Shown here one piece after another: positions 38,956 to 49,695 of a stretch of 64,000 nucleotides of DNA (its first letter is position 1; the number at the start of each line of letters is the position of its first letter). The DNA is from Rebecca billardiae RCC1528 (lineage: Eukaryota > Haptophyta): positions 4,340,001 through 4,404,000 of the forward strand of contig OZ251222.1 in the NCBI GenBank assembly GCA_965240325.2, written 5' to 3'. Under the pieces are notes generated by a model, which was given only the letters and a program-made list of their open reading frames with translations, had not been told where the DNA came from and did not search any database. Position numbers and translations under genes: made by a program.

Positions 38956-40965
38956 TCAGTACCAGTCGGTGATGTGGCCGACGACCAGCAGCGCGAGCAG
39001 CGCCACCAGTGCGGCCGTGAGCTGCTCGAGCCCGCCCGCGCGCGCCAGCGAGGACGCCGCCCTCCTCGGGTCGGTGAACCACGCTTTCGCCCCCGACTTG
39101 AGCCAGAGCCACGCCTTGTACGCGACAGCGAGCCGCGTGGTCCACCGCTGCATCGTCTCGGGCGACACCTTGCTCAGTTGATCCTGCGCGGCGGCGCCAC
39201 ACGGCCGCGCGCGGCCGCACGTCGCGCCGTGAGCGGCCGGCCGGCCACGCGCCGAGGGGTGCGCGCGCGCGCACGCACCTGCATCTGCTTGGCCTGCTCG
39301 GGCGACACCTCCTTCCCCATCGAGCTCATCATCTTGGCCATCTGCGCCGGGTCCATCTTCTTCATCATCTCCGTCGCCTGCGTGCCGCGCGCACGCGCGG
39401 CGCGCGCGTCAAGCGCAGCCAGCAGCAGCAACGCGGCGCGCGGCGCACACAGCGCCGTGCGTGCGGCGCGCGCACGTTTGAGAGCATCTCCGGCGACATG
39501 TTCTGCATCATCGACGCCATGTCCATCCCGCCGGGCGGCGCCATGCCGCCGCCGCCGCCGCCGCCGCCGCCGGGCGGCATGCCGCCAAGGGGCGCGTTGG
39601 GCAGCTGCCCCGACGCCGCCATCCGCTGCATCTGCAGCATCTGCTCGGGGCTCATGTTCTTGGCCGCCTCGAGCGAGGCCTTGAGCATCGCCGGGTCGAG
39701 GTCCTTCATGCGGCTGGGGGCGGCCAGGCGCGCGGCGGGCGGGGGCGGGGGCGTGAGCGCGCGCGCGCGCGCGCGCACGGGCCGCGCGGCGCGTGCCGCG
39801 CGCGCACGGGTCGAGCTGCTTGAGCATCTCGGGGTCCATGTTGGCCGCCATCTCCATCTGCATCTTGATCTGCTCAGGGGTCATGCTGGCCATGGCCTTG
39901 TGCGCCTCGGCCGCATTGGCAGGGCCAAAGCCGCCGCCGGGCATGGGCGGCATGCCGCCCGCGCTGCTGCCCGCTGCGCCGCCGCTCGGGGCCACCCGCT
40001 CGAGCGCGGGCATGTCGTCGTCCGTGTCGTCCTCCGCGTCCTCGATGCCCTCCGCCTCGGCGCCGCCCGCCTCCTTCAGCTTGGCGCGCGCCTCGCGCAG
40101 CGTGCTCGCCACCAGCGTGTCCGAGCGGTCCTGCGCGCGCGGCGCGGCGCGGCGCGGTGCGCGGCGGCCCGCGGCTCAGCGCGGCTCGGCGCGGCTCGGC
40201 GCGGCGGCGCGGCGGCGCGCGGCGGCGCGCGCCGCCGCGCTGGACGTGCCGCACCTGCACGTAGGCGGCCTTGAGGTCGGCCACCGCCTCTGGCAGCTTG
40301 GTCTGCGCGAGGAGCGCCTGCCCGCGCCGGTACAGCGCCTTGCGGTTGTTGGCGGTGCGCGAGAGCACGGTCTCGCAGCACTCGACGGCGCGCTCGTACG
40401 TCTTCTTCTTCAGGTGGCAGTTCGCGCCGTTGAGCAGGCACGCGTCCGCGAGCGCGTGCACGGCGGTGAGGTCTGCGCCCGTGAGCTCGCTCTCGTACTT
40501 GCAGTCCTTGAGCGTCCCCAGCGCCGACTCGTACTTGGAGATGGCGCCGTCGTAGTCGGCGGCCTTGAACCGCTTGTTGCCCGTCTCCTTGAACTTCTCC
40601 GCCTCCTCGACCATGCTGATCACACCCGGCGGGATGCCTCGCGCCGACGCGCGCAGCGTGTCGGCGGTGCCTTTGGGCTGCGCGGCCGGCGCCGGCATTC
40701 CGGGCATCACGCCCGGCATCGCGCCGGACTTCATCGCCTGCGACGCCGCATCCATCTGCTGGCGCATCTGATCGGGGGACATGTTCGCCATCTGCGCCTG
40801 CGCCTGCTGCATCATCGCCGGATTGCTCATCATCTGCTGCTGCATCGCGCGCAGCTGCCCCGGGTCCATGTTTTTCGTCATCTCCGTCATGCGCGCAATG
40901 TCCTCGGGGGACATCTGGCTCATCATCTGTTGCGCCTGCGCCAGCATCTCCGGCGACATGTTCAT
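38956..40965 (-). CDS. OEP61: OEP61/TPR7-like tail-anchored TPR co-chaperone receptor (five exons)
   Basis: Splice model on the minus strand: 40965-40255, 40130-39808, 39713-39476, 39377-39279, 39183-38956; 1599 nt, 532 residues, in frame throughout, all GT-AG with GTGCG donors. The N-terminal Met/Gln-rich helices (MSPEMLAQAQQMMSQMSPED and MMSNPAMMQQ) match plant OEP61/TPR7. A three-repeat TPR domain covers about residues 118-237 (EKFKETGNKRFKAADYDGAI, GANCHLKKKTYERAVECCE, NNRKALYRRGQALL). Its Lys/Asn/Arg positions look like the carboxylate clamp that binds the EEVD tails of Hsp70/Hsp90. STI1-like DP repeats follow (MKDLDPAMLKASLEAAKNMS, MKKMDPAQMAKMMSSMG). The C-terminus ends in a membrane segment LTAALVALLALLVVGH plus ITDWY, a tail anchor. 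Arabidopsis OEP61 has nearly the same length. It probably receives chaperone-bound precursors at the ER or plastid surface. Confidence 0.88.
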
Positions 40966-41186
40966 GGCGGATCGAGCAAGGTCGCCTCTCCGGGCGGCCT
41001 GGGGCGCTACGCCGTGCGCGCGTGCGCGGGTGTGCGATCGGCGCGGGCAACGATGGCGGCCCCCCTCCACGCGTACGTGAAGCAAAAGACTGATGCGCCT
41101 TTTATGATGGCGGATGGCCAGCAGCATCAAAAGTAAAAACCTGCTCGCGCCGTGGCTCGTGGCTGGAAAAGCGGCAAACGCCCGCG
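40966..41186. promoter_or_regulatory. 221-bp divergent intergenic region
   Basis: Between the OEP61-like gene (-) and the small membrane protein (+). No defined promoter motif is visible. Confidence 0.3.
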
Positions 41187-41474
41187 ATGGCGTCGTTCGT
41201 GCCGCGGTGGGCACAGCGTCTTTGGGCACAGGCGAAGCAGACCACTCAGAACATCGATGACTCTCCAGTCAAGCTCCCCTGGCGCTCTTGGCTCGCAGCA
41301 GCCGTCATCATCTCGGCTCTCTACTCTATTGACGTGCCCGAGCACGCTCGGCGATACAAGGCACAGCGTGAGCGCACACGCCTGGATGCCCTCGGCATGA
41401 AAGATGTGCAGCGTGATCTGGGAGATGGCCGCCTGCTGATGAACGACGGCTCCATCCGCAAAGTCGACGAATGA
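41187..41474 (+). CDS. Small single-pass membrane protein, function unknown
   Basis: 95 codons, MASFVPRWAQRLW to SIRKVDE. One hydrophobic segment (SWLAAAVIISALYSIDV, about residues 34-50) is followed by a charged helix (PEHARRYKAQRERTRLDALG) and a compact tail with DLGDGRLLMNDGSIRKV. The non-repetitive composition and position head-to-head with the OEP61-like gene support a real gene. The size and layout resemble small organellar membrane or assembly proteins, but no family is recognised. Confidence 0.6.
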   Translation: MASFVPRWAQRLWAQAKQTTQNIDDSPVKLPWRSWLAAAVIISALYSIDVPEHARRYKAQRERTRLDALGMKDVQRDLGDGRLLMNDGSIRKVDE

Positions 41475-42252
41475 CTGGCATGCCACTTCCGCGGTCACAC
41501 CCTGCGCCTCGGCGTACTGTACCTGCTATATCTGGATGGCCGCGCGGCGGCTGCCGCCGCCGGTGGATTACAGAATACAGTATCGGACACCGAGAACGGC
41601 GACGGAACGACGGACAGTTCGACGGGCCGCGAGCGCGGAGCCTCGTCAGACTGTTAGGCCATTGATGCCTCGGCATTCAGCAATGGCAGGTCGAACGCGC
41701 TAGATTGAATTAAACCTAGATGATAGTAGGACCACTGTACCATCGGACTCTGTCTCTGTGACCCAGAGTTGGCCCGGTCCGCAGACGCCACTCGCCAGCC
41801 GCCCAGCCGGGACGAGGCCGAGGCCGAGGGTCGAGGCCTGGCGAAATCGCGGCCTGCCACAGTTTGGACAGATGTCCAGGCTGCTCCACAGTGCGTCCGG
41901 CGTGCACGACCTCCGAGCGGAGCGACTCACCGCCGCACCGCAGTGACCACGTCGGCGCCCACGTGACCCGTCCCGCGCGCGCCTGCGGTCCCGGGCGGTG
42001 GCGACCGCGACGATGTCGACGCAAACGCCGCAGACGGCATGCCCATCAGGATCATCGACCGTCTCGCCCGCGCCGGAGCGGCGCACGCGACACGTACCGC
42101 GGCGCGTGGTGCGGCAACCTGAGCGGGGCGCCATCATTGCACCGCTGCTGACTGCGGCGCGTGTTGCACCAGGCGGGCCGGTCAAGTTGCAGCGCTCACT
42201 TCGTGCAAACGCATTCACGCACACGCGGCACGCGGCATCGTCCCAAATCATG
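41475..42252. other. Intergenic region between convergent genes
   Basis: About 780 bp; stops in all frames and no RNA gene seen. It holds the 3' ends of the flanking convergent genes. Confidence 0.45.
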
Positions 42253-43725
42253 TCACGCGGGGGGGGCTGGCGGTCTCGTCCCCGATGCCGATGGCGATGG
42301 GGCTGGCTGACCCCAGGGGCGGACCCCATCGCGGGCTGGCTCCCCGCCGCCTCCTGCGGCCTCAGCTTCGGCTGCGACTGCAGGCTCCACCCCGGTCACC
42401 GGCGCATCACCTGCGGGGGCTGCGAGCTGCACCGTGGCCTGTGTGCTGCCCGCGACCGGGTGGCCGAGCCCGGCTGCGGGCGCCATGGCCGCCGCTGGCT
42501 CAGCCCCATCACTCGGCGCGGACGGCTCGGAGAGTGCGGCGAGCCTCCAGCCCGTCTTCAGCACGCGGAGCCCAAAGGGGCAGGGCTGCCGCGCTGCCGC
42601 GCCGCCCTCGTCGCTGCTCTCGCCGCTGCTCTCGCCGTGGCCCCCGAAGAGGCGCTCGCCGTGCGCCAGCCCGAGCAGCGGCAGCAGCGGGTGCAGCATG
42701 GCGCCGCTCACAGCCGCAGGGGCGGCGTGCTCGGCCACGGGCCAGCCATCGCCCGCGCCGGGTGCAGGCGTCCCACCGCGCGGCTCGGCCAGGTCGTAGA
42801 TCAGCGCGCGGCCGTCGCGGCTCCCCGTCGCCAGCCAGCGCGCCGACGCGTCCAGCGAGAAGAGCAGCCGCTGGTTGGAGTCCGCGTCGCGCGCGTACGC
42901 GCACAGCGGCTGCGTCGAGCGGCGCAGGTCCCACCGCAGGATCCGGCCATCGCGCCGCGCGCCCGTGAAGAGCTGCGTGTGGTCGAGGCCGAAGGCGACG
43001 TGGGTCACGCCGGCGGTGTGGCCACCGAGCAGCGCGACCGGGCCGCACCGACCGCCGTCGCCGCGCGCGTACACGCCCGTGGCGCCGGAGTAGGAGCCGA
43101 GCGCAAACAGCGAGGAGCCGAGCGGCGCGGCCGCGATGCAGCCGAGGATGCCGCGCAGGCCCTCGGCGTCGCGCCGCGTCTTGCACGTGCGCCAGGTGGC
43201 GGCCGGGGCGCCCGCGCGCGAGGTGTGGAACATGCGCACGGCGCGCTCGAAGCCGCACAGGATCTGCTCGCCGTCTGGCGTGAACGTCGCCGAGTAGGCG
43301 CCCACCACCTGCTCGAGCTCGTCGCGCGCCACGTAACTTGCGCGCAGCGCGCCACTGAAGGCGTCCCAAAGGTGAGCCGGCTGGTCGCGGCACGTGGCGA
43401 GGAAGGTGCACGTACTTGGATCTGCCGAGTGCATCCGCGGATACCACGCGTAGTCGTACACCGGCTCGCTCTCTGCGCACGCGACAGCCGGTGCTGGATC
43501 GGCCGGCTGCGCGTGCTCGTCCTCGACAGCGTGCCCATCGCCTGTGAGGACGTGCGCGGGCATCTCGTACAGGAGAAGGCGCCGATCGTCGCAGGCGGTC
43601 AGGACGCACGTCCCGTCGGGAGACCATCGCATCCCCTTGACCACGTCCGGAGTGTCCACGCGCCAGAGCGGCTGCAGGCCGACTGACCAGTCATGCGTCC
43701 AGGCCGCCATCGCACGATGGCGCAA
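42253..43725 (-). CDS. WRAP53: WRAP53/TCAB1-like WD40 protein (telomerase and Cajal-body scaRNP factor)
   Basis: 490 codons from ATG 43725 (a second ATG at 43710 fits equally well). The propeller sequence matches the WRAP53 family almost block by block: VVKGMRWSPDGTCVLTACDD, SEPVYDYAWYPRM, CTFLATCRDQPAHLWDAFSG, LRASYVARDELEQVVGAYS, DGEQILCGFERAVRMFHTSR, FALGSYSGATGVYA, LGGHTAGVTHVAFGLD, LFTGARRDGRILRWDLRR, DADSNQRLLFSLDASARWLA and TGSRDGRALIYDL. In animals this protein binds the CAB box of H/ACA scaRNAs and telomerase RNA and brings them to Cajal bodies. The long N-terminal extension of the human protein is absent, while an Ala/Pro/Gly tail of about 150 residues follows the propeller. A nuclear RNP role is inferred by homology. 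Confidence 0.9.
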   Translation of the reverse strand: MRHRAMAAWTHDWSVGLQPLWRVDTPDVVKGMRWSPDGTCVLTACDDRRLLLYEMPAHVLTGDGHAVEDEHAQPADPAPAVACAESEPVYDYAWYPRMHSADPSTCTFLATCRDQPAHLWDAFSGALRASYVARDELEQVVGAYSATFTPDGEQILCGFERAVRMFHTSRAGAPAATWRTCKTRRDAEGLRGILGCIAAAPLGSSLFALGSYSGATGVYARGDGGRCGPVALLGGHTAGVTHVAFGLDHTQLFTGARRDGRILRWDLRRSTQPLCAYARDADSNQRLLFSLDASARWLATGSRDGRALIYDLAEPRGGTPAPGAGDGWPVAEHAAPAAVSGAMLHPLLPLLGLAHGERLFGGHGESSGESSDEGGAAARQPCPFGLRVLKTGWRLAALSEPSAPSDGAEPAAAMAPAAGLGHPVAGSTQATVQLAAPAGDAPVTGVEPAVAAEAEAAGGGGEPARDGVRPWGQPAPSPSASGTRPPAPPA

Positions 43726-43825
43726 TCGGTCAAGAAGTCACTACTGCTCAGGTAGACCCAGCCTCACCGCCATCGTGTCGTCGGCGACTCGGCGGGCTGT
43801 GCGCCTGTGCCCGGCTTTTTTCACG

Positions 43826-44821
43826 ATGCGGCCGGCACGAGCGAGCACAGCTCGCCGTCAGGGCGCGTGGGCGCGCTCCTCGCGCTGCTGGTTGGCTCTC
43901 GGCCTACTGTCCACGTCAATCCTCGGCGCGAGCGCGCGATCTCGGCCACCCAGCCCGCATGCGCTCGCTCGGCCACGGCCGCTGCCGGCCGCAGCCGCTT
44001 TGCGCCATCGCGGCAGCGCGCGAAGGGCGGCGTCCATCGTCGCATCGGACGTGGCGACGAGCACGTACACTCTCGCAGTCTCGTTCGAACCCTTCCTGAG
44101 CCTGCCACCCCTGGCACGTGACGCGCTGTGCGCCGGCGCGTGCGCGGGCGGCGCGGGCGCCTGGGTCGGCATCTGGACTGGGCTCGCTTCGTCCGGGGCG
44201 GTGGAGTCCAAGCTGTCACGGAAGATGATCCACGTGGGCTCGGCCCCGCTCTTCGTGCTCGTGTGGCCCCTCTTCTCAGCCGAGCCCACCGCGCGCCTAT
44301 TCGCCGCCATCGTGCCCACGCTCAACGCCGCGCGGATACTGCTGTCGGCGCGCGCGCCCGAGGGCGAGGCGGCCCTCGTCACCGCCATCTCGCGCTCGGG
44401 TCGGCGGGAGGAGGTGCTGAGCGGGCCGCTGTACTACGTGCTCGTGCTCTTCCTGGCGACGGCGTGCGCATGGCGCTCCTCGGTCGTCGGCGTCATCGCG
44501 CTCGCGCAGATGGCCGTCGGCGACGGGCTCGCCGACATCGTCGGGCGGCGGCTGGGCGGCACGGGCAAGTGGCCGTTTGCGCCGAGCAAGTCGATCGCCG
44601 GCACGACCGCCTTTGTGCTCGGCGCGTTCGGCGCGTCGGTCGGGTTGATCGGCTGGCTGCACCTGTTCGGCTGCCTCGCGACCAGCCCGCAGGACGCGGC
44701 CGGGCGCGCGCTGGCCATCTCGCTGTCGTGCGCCGCCGTGGAGCTGCTGCCCTCGAGCGTGGTGGACGACAACATCTCTGTGCCGCTGCTCGGCGCGCTG
44801 CTCGCCGCGCTGCTCTTCTGA
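43826..44821 (+). CDS. Phytol/farnesol kinase-like membrane enzyme (VTE5/FOLK family), probably plastid
   Basis: 331 codons from ATG 43826, about 100 bp from the divergent WRAP53-like start. The first 70 residues are Arg/Ser/Ala-rich with a hydrophobic stretch (CWLALGLLSTSILGA), as expected for a plastid leader. Family motifs of the CTP-dependent dolichol-kinase superfamily are present: LSRKMIHVGSAPLFVLVWPL (about 128), the nucleotide-binding AVGDGLADIVGRRLGGTGKW (about 230), PSKSIAGTTAFVLGAFGA, and ELLPSSVVDDNISVPLLGAL near the C-terminus. Six or more membrane segments are visible. Members phosphorylate phytol released from chlorophyll for tocopherol recycling, or farnesol. Dolichol kinase is less likely given the short length and the RKMIHVG motif. 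Confidence 0.85.
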   Translation: MRPARASTARRQGAWARSSRCWLALGLLSTSILGASARSRPPSPHALARPRPLPAAAALRHRGSARRAASIVASDVATSTYTLAVSFEPFLSLPPLARDALCAGACAGGAGAWVGIWTGLASSGAVESKLSRKMIHVGSAPLFVLVWPLFSAEPTARLFAAIVPTLNAARILLSARAPEGEAALVTAISRSGRREEVLSGPLYYVLVLFLATACAWRSSVVGVIALAQMAVGDGLADIVGRRLGGTGKWPFAPSKSIAGTTAFVLGAFGASVGLIGWLHLFGCLATSPQDAAGRALAISLSCAAVELLPSSVVDDNISVPLLGALLAALLF

Positions 44822-45458
44822 GGGCGCGCGACCCAGCGCAGGGCGGGCGCGTCCTCGTTCGAGGCAGGCAGGTGGCGGCGGCACGTGGCAGGGCGCGCGC
44901 GCGCACGCTGCTTCCCTCCGCAGCGCGGCAGAGCCCAAAGACGCTCCGACTGTGGCGGGAGTCGACCTGGCTGAGCCGGGGACTTGATGGGCCATTCTCC
45001 GCGTGCTGCGTTTGCCGGGTGCCAGGGGCGCTGCGGGGGCTCTGCACATGGCATGCCGCTCGCGCCGGGCGGCCGGGAGGCCGTGGCGGGCGCACTCCGG
45101 AACTACAGGGGCCTGCGGCAACGCTGCGCCGCGCGGCGCGGTCTGTTATGCTGTGAGTGTGACAGTGCCGCGAGCGCACTTCTAGTTCTACTGCTTCGGA
45201 CGCGGTTGCGCGCGGCCTGCCACTTGCCAGAGTCGGAATTCCGGGCCGCGCGGATCCCGCGCCGACCGCCCCGGGCCCGCGGGGCACCGCGTCGACGAGT
45301 AACTTCATGCGGCACTTGGCGTTGCTGCTCCGAGACTAGTCTTAGCACCGATACTGACAATGATATGTCGATGAGCCACCCTGGCCGTTGAAGTTTGACG
45401 GAACTAACTCACCAGGACGCGCCTCCTTCAACTTACCCTTTACTTGTACCCTCATTAC

Positions 45459-45495
45459 TTGTCGTCATCAATCAACCCTTGATTGATGACGACAA
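45459..45495. repeat. Perfect hairpin, 17-bp stem and CCC loop
   Basis: Left arm 45459-45475 (TTGTCGTCATCAATCAA), loop CCC at 45476-45478, right arm 45479-45495, no mismatches. There is no T run after it, so a bacterial-style terminator is not suggested. Confidence 0.85.
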
Positions 45496-45768
45496 CTAGA
45501 TACAGTCATCGTATTTTCCTGCGACCCTACCCCCATTATTCATCAAACGGAGATCATGAACCGTGAGATGATGACGAGCGCCAAGATCCCCACAGTATCA
45601 TGGCTGGCCGTTATATCGCTTATCAGACGTGCCATTTCCATGGTCATTGATGCCGAGGGTCGCATGAGTTTTCAAGTATGGGAGAAAACCGTTTGGTCGA
45701 AGTAGTACTTGTCGAACTGCCCATAACCAGAACCGCGCCCCGAAAGGCTCACCAGCATAAAAAATCGC

Positions 45769-45796
45769 TGGGTAAAACTCATTGGGTAAAACTCAT
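45769..45796. repeat. Exact tandem duplication of TGGGTAAAACTCAT
   Basis: Two adjacent identical 14-mers (45769-45782, 45783-45796), followed by ACCCAGTTTTGAG, which can pair with part of the unit. Confidence 0.75.
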
Positions 45797-46152
45797 ACCC
45801 AGTTTTGAGAACTCAAAGGCGGCACCCGCTCTGAAGCGGTGTTATTGTGGCGCCTGACCAATTCTCATATCATCACAATGTGAATCTGGGTGGATTGCAA
45901 TAATTCTCCGCAGCTTTTCGCCCGCATTTCCGACGTATGGCAATAATGAATGGGGGCGCCCACACCTTGGCGGCACGCCTAGAACGAACGATCCTATGCC
46001 GCTGAAGGACCTCGAAGCGACGCGCTTCGTCACATCTGGTCGTGGGCGAATCTTGGAGAAGGCGACGACAAGCAAAAGCTTCTTTTCATCTTGCGCCCGC
46101 GGGTTCGCCCCGTTTGTCCGAGCTCCGTACGCCCTGAAGGAGCGTACTGGGG

Positions 46153-48211
46153 ATGCCACCGGGCGGCCTGGGCGGTTCCGGCGGCGTCGCCGTGGGCGCC
46201 GCCACTCGGGCCCCGCCCGCCAACGACCCCGGGCCCACGTCCAGATCGAAAGAACCCTACACCATCTCCTTCCCCAGCCTCGTCCGACAGATCCGCGCGA
46301 CTGTCACCGACAGCGCGCAGCTCGAAAGCGTGCAGGCCTTGGTGGATGACTTTGCAGACCGCCGCGTCGAGCCGGCGAGTGTGCAGCAACGACTGTCTCA
46401 GATCGTCGGCAAATCGGTGGTGCGATCGGCAATATCCACGCTGATCCGTGCGCGCAAGCAGGCGGCTGTGGATGATGGTGCGCGCCCTGCGGCCACCGGC
46501 GCCGTCTCTGCGCGCGCTCAGAATGCGCGCCTGCGCGCGCATGCCGTGCGGGCATGCATGCGTGCCGCACAACGCTCCAACCGCCCCACCCGCCGCCCGT
46601 GGGCGTCGTGCCTACCGCTCTGGCCGTGCGCGCCGCCGCGCAGGCGATGTTGCCACCAAGCGGCCGCGCCTGAACGGCGCGACTGACGTGAGCAGCGCGA
46701 CCACGGCCGAGCGCAAGCTCGCGCGCCGCAACAGCGAGGCCGTGTCCGAGGGGAGCTGGACGGACTCGCAGATGCGCATCGTGCGCGAGTCATCGTCGGA
46801 GCGCCTCGACCTGGCCTTCGACGGCGGCGCGGGCATGCAGTGCACGGACGACGCGCCGCCCTCCGCGCAGCAGCCCGAGCTGCCCGCCACGGACGTGGAC
46901 GCGTACAGCCAGCTGCCGCCAGACACCTTCCGCACGCTGCTCGCGCACTCGGTGCGGTGCGACCAGGGGTCGTGCGAGCAGCCGTGGTGCGCGCGGCTGA
47001 AGAACAAGCTCAGCGCGCTGCAGAGGCTCGCCTCGCGCGCCTCGAGTGTCGCGGGCTCGTCCTCGGGCTGCGAGGTCAACTCCGGCAGCGCCGACGACGG
47101 GGGCAGCGGCAGCGGCGACGGCGACGGCGCGGGCAGCGGCGACGGCGACGGCGACGGCGCGGGCGCGGGCGCGACGCAGGGCGACCGGCCCGAGCCGGGC
47201 GGCAGCCCGGGCCGGCCGGAGTCGGGCGGCAGCCCGGGCAGCGGCGACGGCAGCGGCGACGGCAGCGGCGAGACGGACGGCCGGCTCGACGCGCCCGCGG
47301 CCGCCGCGCTGCCGTCCAACGCGACCGCCACCACGGCCGCGGCGCCAGGCGGCGCGCCCGGCGCGCCCGGCGCGCCCGGCGCGGGCCGCGCCGCGGGCGC
47401 TGGCGCGAGCGTGCTCGCCGCGCCGCTCAGCCTCGCCCCGCGCACGGGCTCCGCCGGCTCGGTGGGCTCGGCCGCCATCTCGCTGCCGCCCGCGCCCTCC
47501 GGGTTTGAGGAGACGCTGTGCCTGATGTACCAGCGGCTGCAGCAGTGGCGCGAGGACAACGCGGCGCCCGCGATGCCGCCGCTGCTGCGCTGCGCGTCGG
47601 GCAACGCGGACGTGATCGGCGCGCCGGGCGCAGCCGCGCCCAACCCCGCCGCCGCCGCCGCCGCCGCTGCGGGCGCCTCTGCCGGCGCAGCGGACTTGGC
47701 TGACAGCAACGCCGACGCGTCGACGGCGCCTCTGGACGCGCCGATGGCGATGGCGCCTCCGGATGTGCCGATGGCGCCTCCGCCGGCCACCGAGCCGCCC
47801 TCGGACGCGCCGATGCCGCCACCCGCCCCCGTGCTGCCGAGCATGCTCCTCCCGTCGGCCGCCGGCTGCATCGGTGCGCTCGGCGCGTCCGCTGCCGGGC
47901 CCGCCGGGCCGCCGCTTGCGCCGCCGTCGCTGACGACACCAGCGGCCGCCGGCGCCGACGTGGCGGCGGCCGCGGCTTCCGGCCCGAGCGAAGCGGTGGG
48001 CGGTGCCAGCAGCAGCGTGGCCGCCGTCGCGCCCGCGCCCGTGCCCGTCACGCCGCTGCTGCCCCCGCCCTCGTTCCTGCCGCCCCCGCCCGCGTGGATG
48101 GTGAAGGGCGGAGCCGCCGCGGCCGCGGCCGCTGGCAAGGACGCGGCCGCGCTGCCGCCCGCGCTCATCGCGCCGCCGATGAGCATCGAGCAGCTCTTCG
48201 GCAGCTCGGGC

Positions 48212-48248
<37 letters not shown>

Positions 48249-49663
48249 GCGACGGCGGCGGCACGCCCGACGCTGCCGCCGCCCCCCCCGCCGGCCCCGC
48301 CACCGCCGCCGAGCCGAGGTGCGGCCCCGAGAGCGCGCTGCCGGCCACGAGCGAGGAGCTGCGCTCTCGGCTCGGCACGCCCTTCTCCGTCGACGGCAAG
48401 CTCGGGCACCTGCGCTCGATGGCGAGCGCCAAGGGCATCCAGCTCGACCTGAACGGCAAGATGGCCGCCTCGCCCTCCCTCGCCGCGCTCATGCGCCTCG
48501 AGCAGATGCGCCAGGCCGACAGAAAGGCCGGCGGCGACGCTGAGGGTGGCGGCGCGCCAAGCGCCGGCGGCGCGCCGGGCGGCTCGGCCGCCGAGCCGCG
48601 CGAGCAGCCCGGCGTGGGCGGCGGCGCGGGCGCGGCGGCGCCGCCCGCCGACGCGGCCGGCGGCGCCGGCGCCACGCCGCGCGGCCAGCCGATGAGCCGC
48701 GGCATCAGCTTCGACGTCGACTCGAAGCTCTCCATGCTGCTCGGGCTGGACGTGGACGAGGCGGCGGACGCGAGCGCGCAGGTGAGCGCGCTCGCTGGTG
48801 GCGTGATCGCGGCCAAGCTGCCGATCGGGGGGGCGGCTCGCGCGCGCGAGCGCGGCGCGGCGGGCGGCGCGGCCGGGCTCTCGTCCGAGTTCGTCAACGC
48901 CAAGTCCAAGCGGCGCGCGCGCAGCGGCGCGCGCGCGAAGGCGGACAAGCCCGGCGAGCGCGCGGCCGCCGCCGCCGCCGCCGCCGCCGCCGCCTCGGCG
49001 GAGGCGACGGCCGTCAAGCCCGAGCCGCTCGCGCCCGCGCTCGGCGGGGACGAGGGCGCGGAGGCGGGGGCGGGCGTGGAGGAGGAGGACCCGGGCGCCG
49101 AGTACGAGGAGGGCGCGCTCGTCGAGGTGCTCGTCGACGGCGCCCTCGCCGCCGAGCACGCCGCGCAGCCCGGCGCGGACGGCCCGCCCTCGGCGCCCAG
49201 GCGCGGCGCGGGCGCGCGCCGCTGGGTGCCGGCCGTGATGGTCTCGTACGCGGGGCGCGCGCAGTACGACGTGCAGCTCGTGCGCGCACGCGCGGAGGAG
49301 GCGAGCCCGGCGGCGGACGGCGGCGCCGACGTGCTGTGCCAGCCCGTCGCCGAGCCCCCCGGCGCCGCGCCCGCGCCGAGCGGCGGCGCGGCGGCGGGCG
49401 CGCGCGCGCTCACCGCCGCGGCCGCGGCGGGCGGCGCGCGCACGCACGTGCACTCGACGTGCATGCGGCTGCGCTGCGCCGAGTGCACGCGGCACGCGCT
49501 CGAGGTGACCTCCGTCCCGACCTACTGCGACGGGTGCGAGCGCGTCCTCCGCCACCCGCTCCGCTCGTACATGGAGTTCGTCGCCGACATGCAGTTTGCG
49601 TGCGAGCAGGGCGCGGGCCTCACGGGCGCGCGGCTGTGCGTCACGTGCTTCCGCGGGCTGCAG

Positions 49664-49695
<32 letters not shown>

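Larger units (their letters stand above)
44822..46152. other. Intergenic region with hairpin and tandem repeat
   Basis: About 1.33 kb upstream of the HAC-like gene. It contains a perfect 17-bp-stem hairpin (45459-45495) and an exact tandem 14-mer (45769-45796). Composition drops well below the coding average. No gene is recognised. Confidence 0.5.

Noticed and set aside
45459-45495. Hairpin as an intrinsic transcription terminator
   Set aside because: No T run follows and the DNA is eukaryotic.
45842-46159. 105-codon minus-strand frame upstream of HAC
   Set aside because: Overlaps the HAC start region and shows no protein family features.
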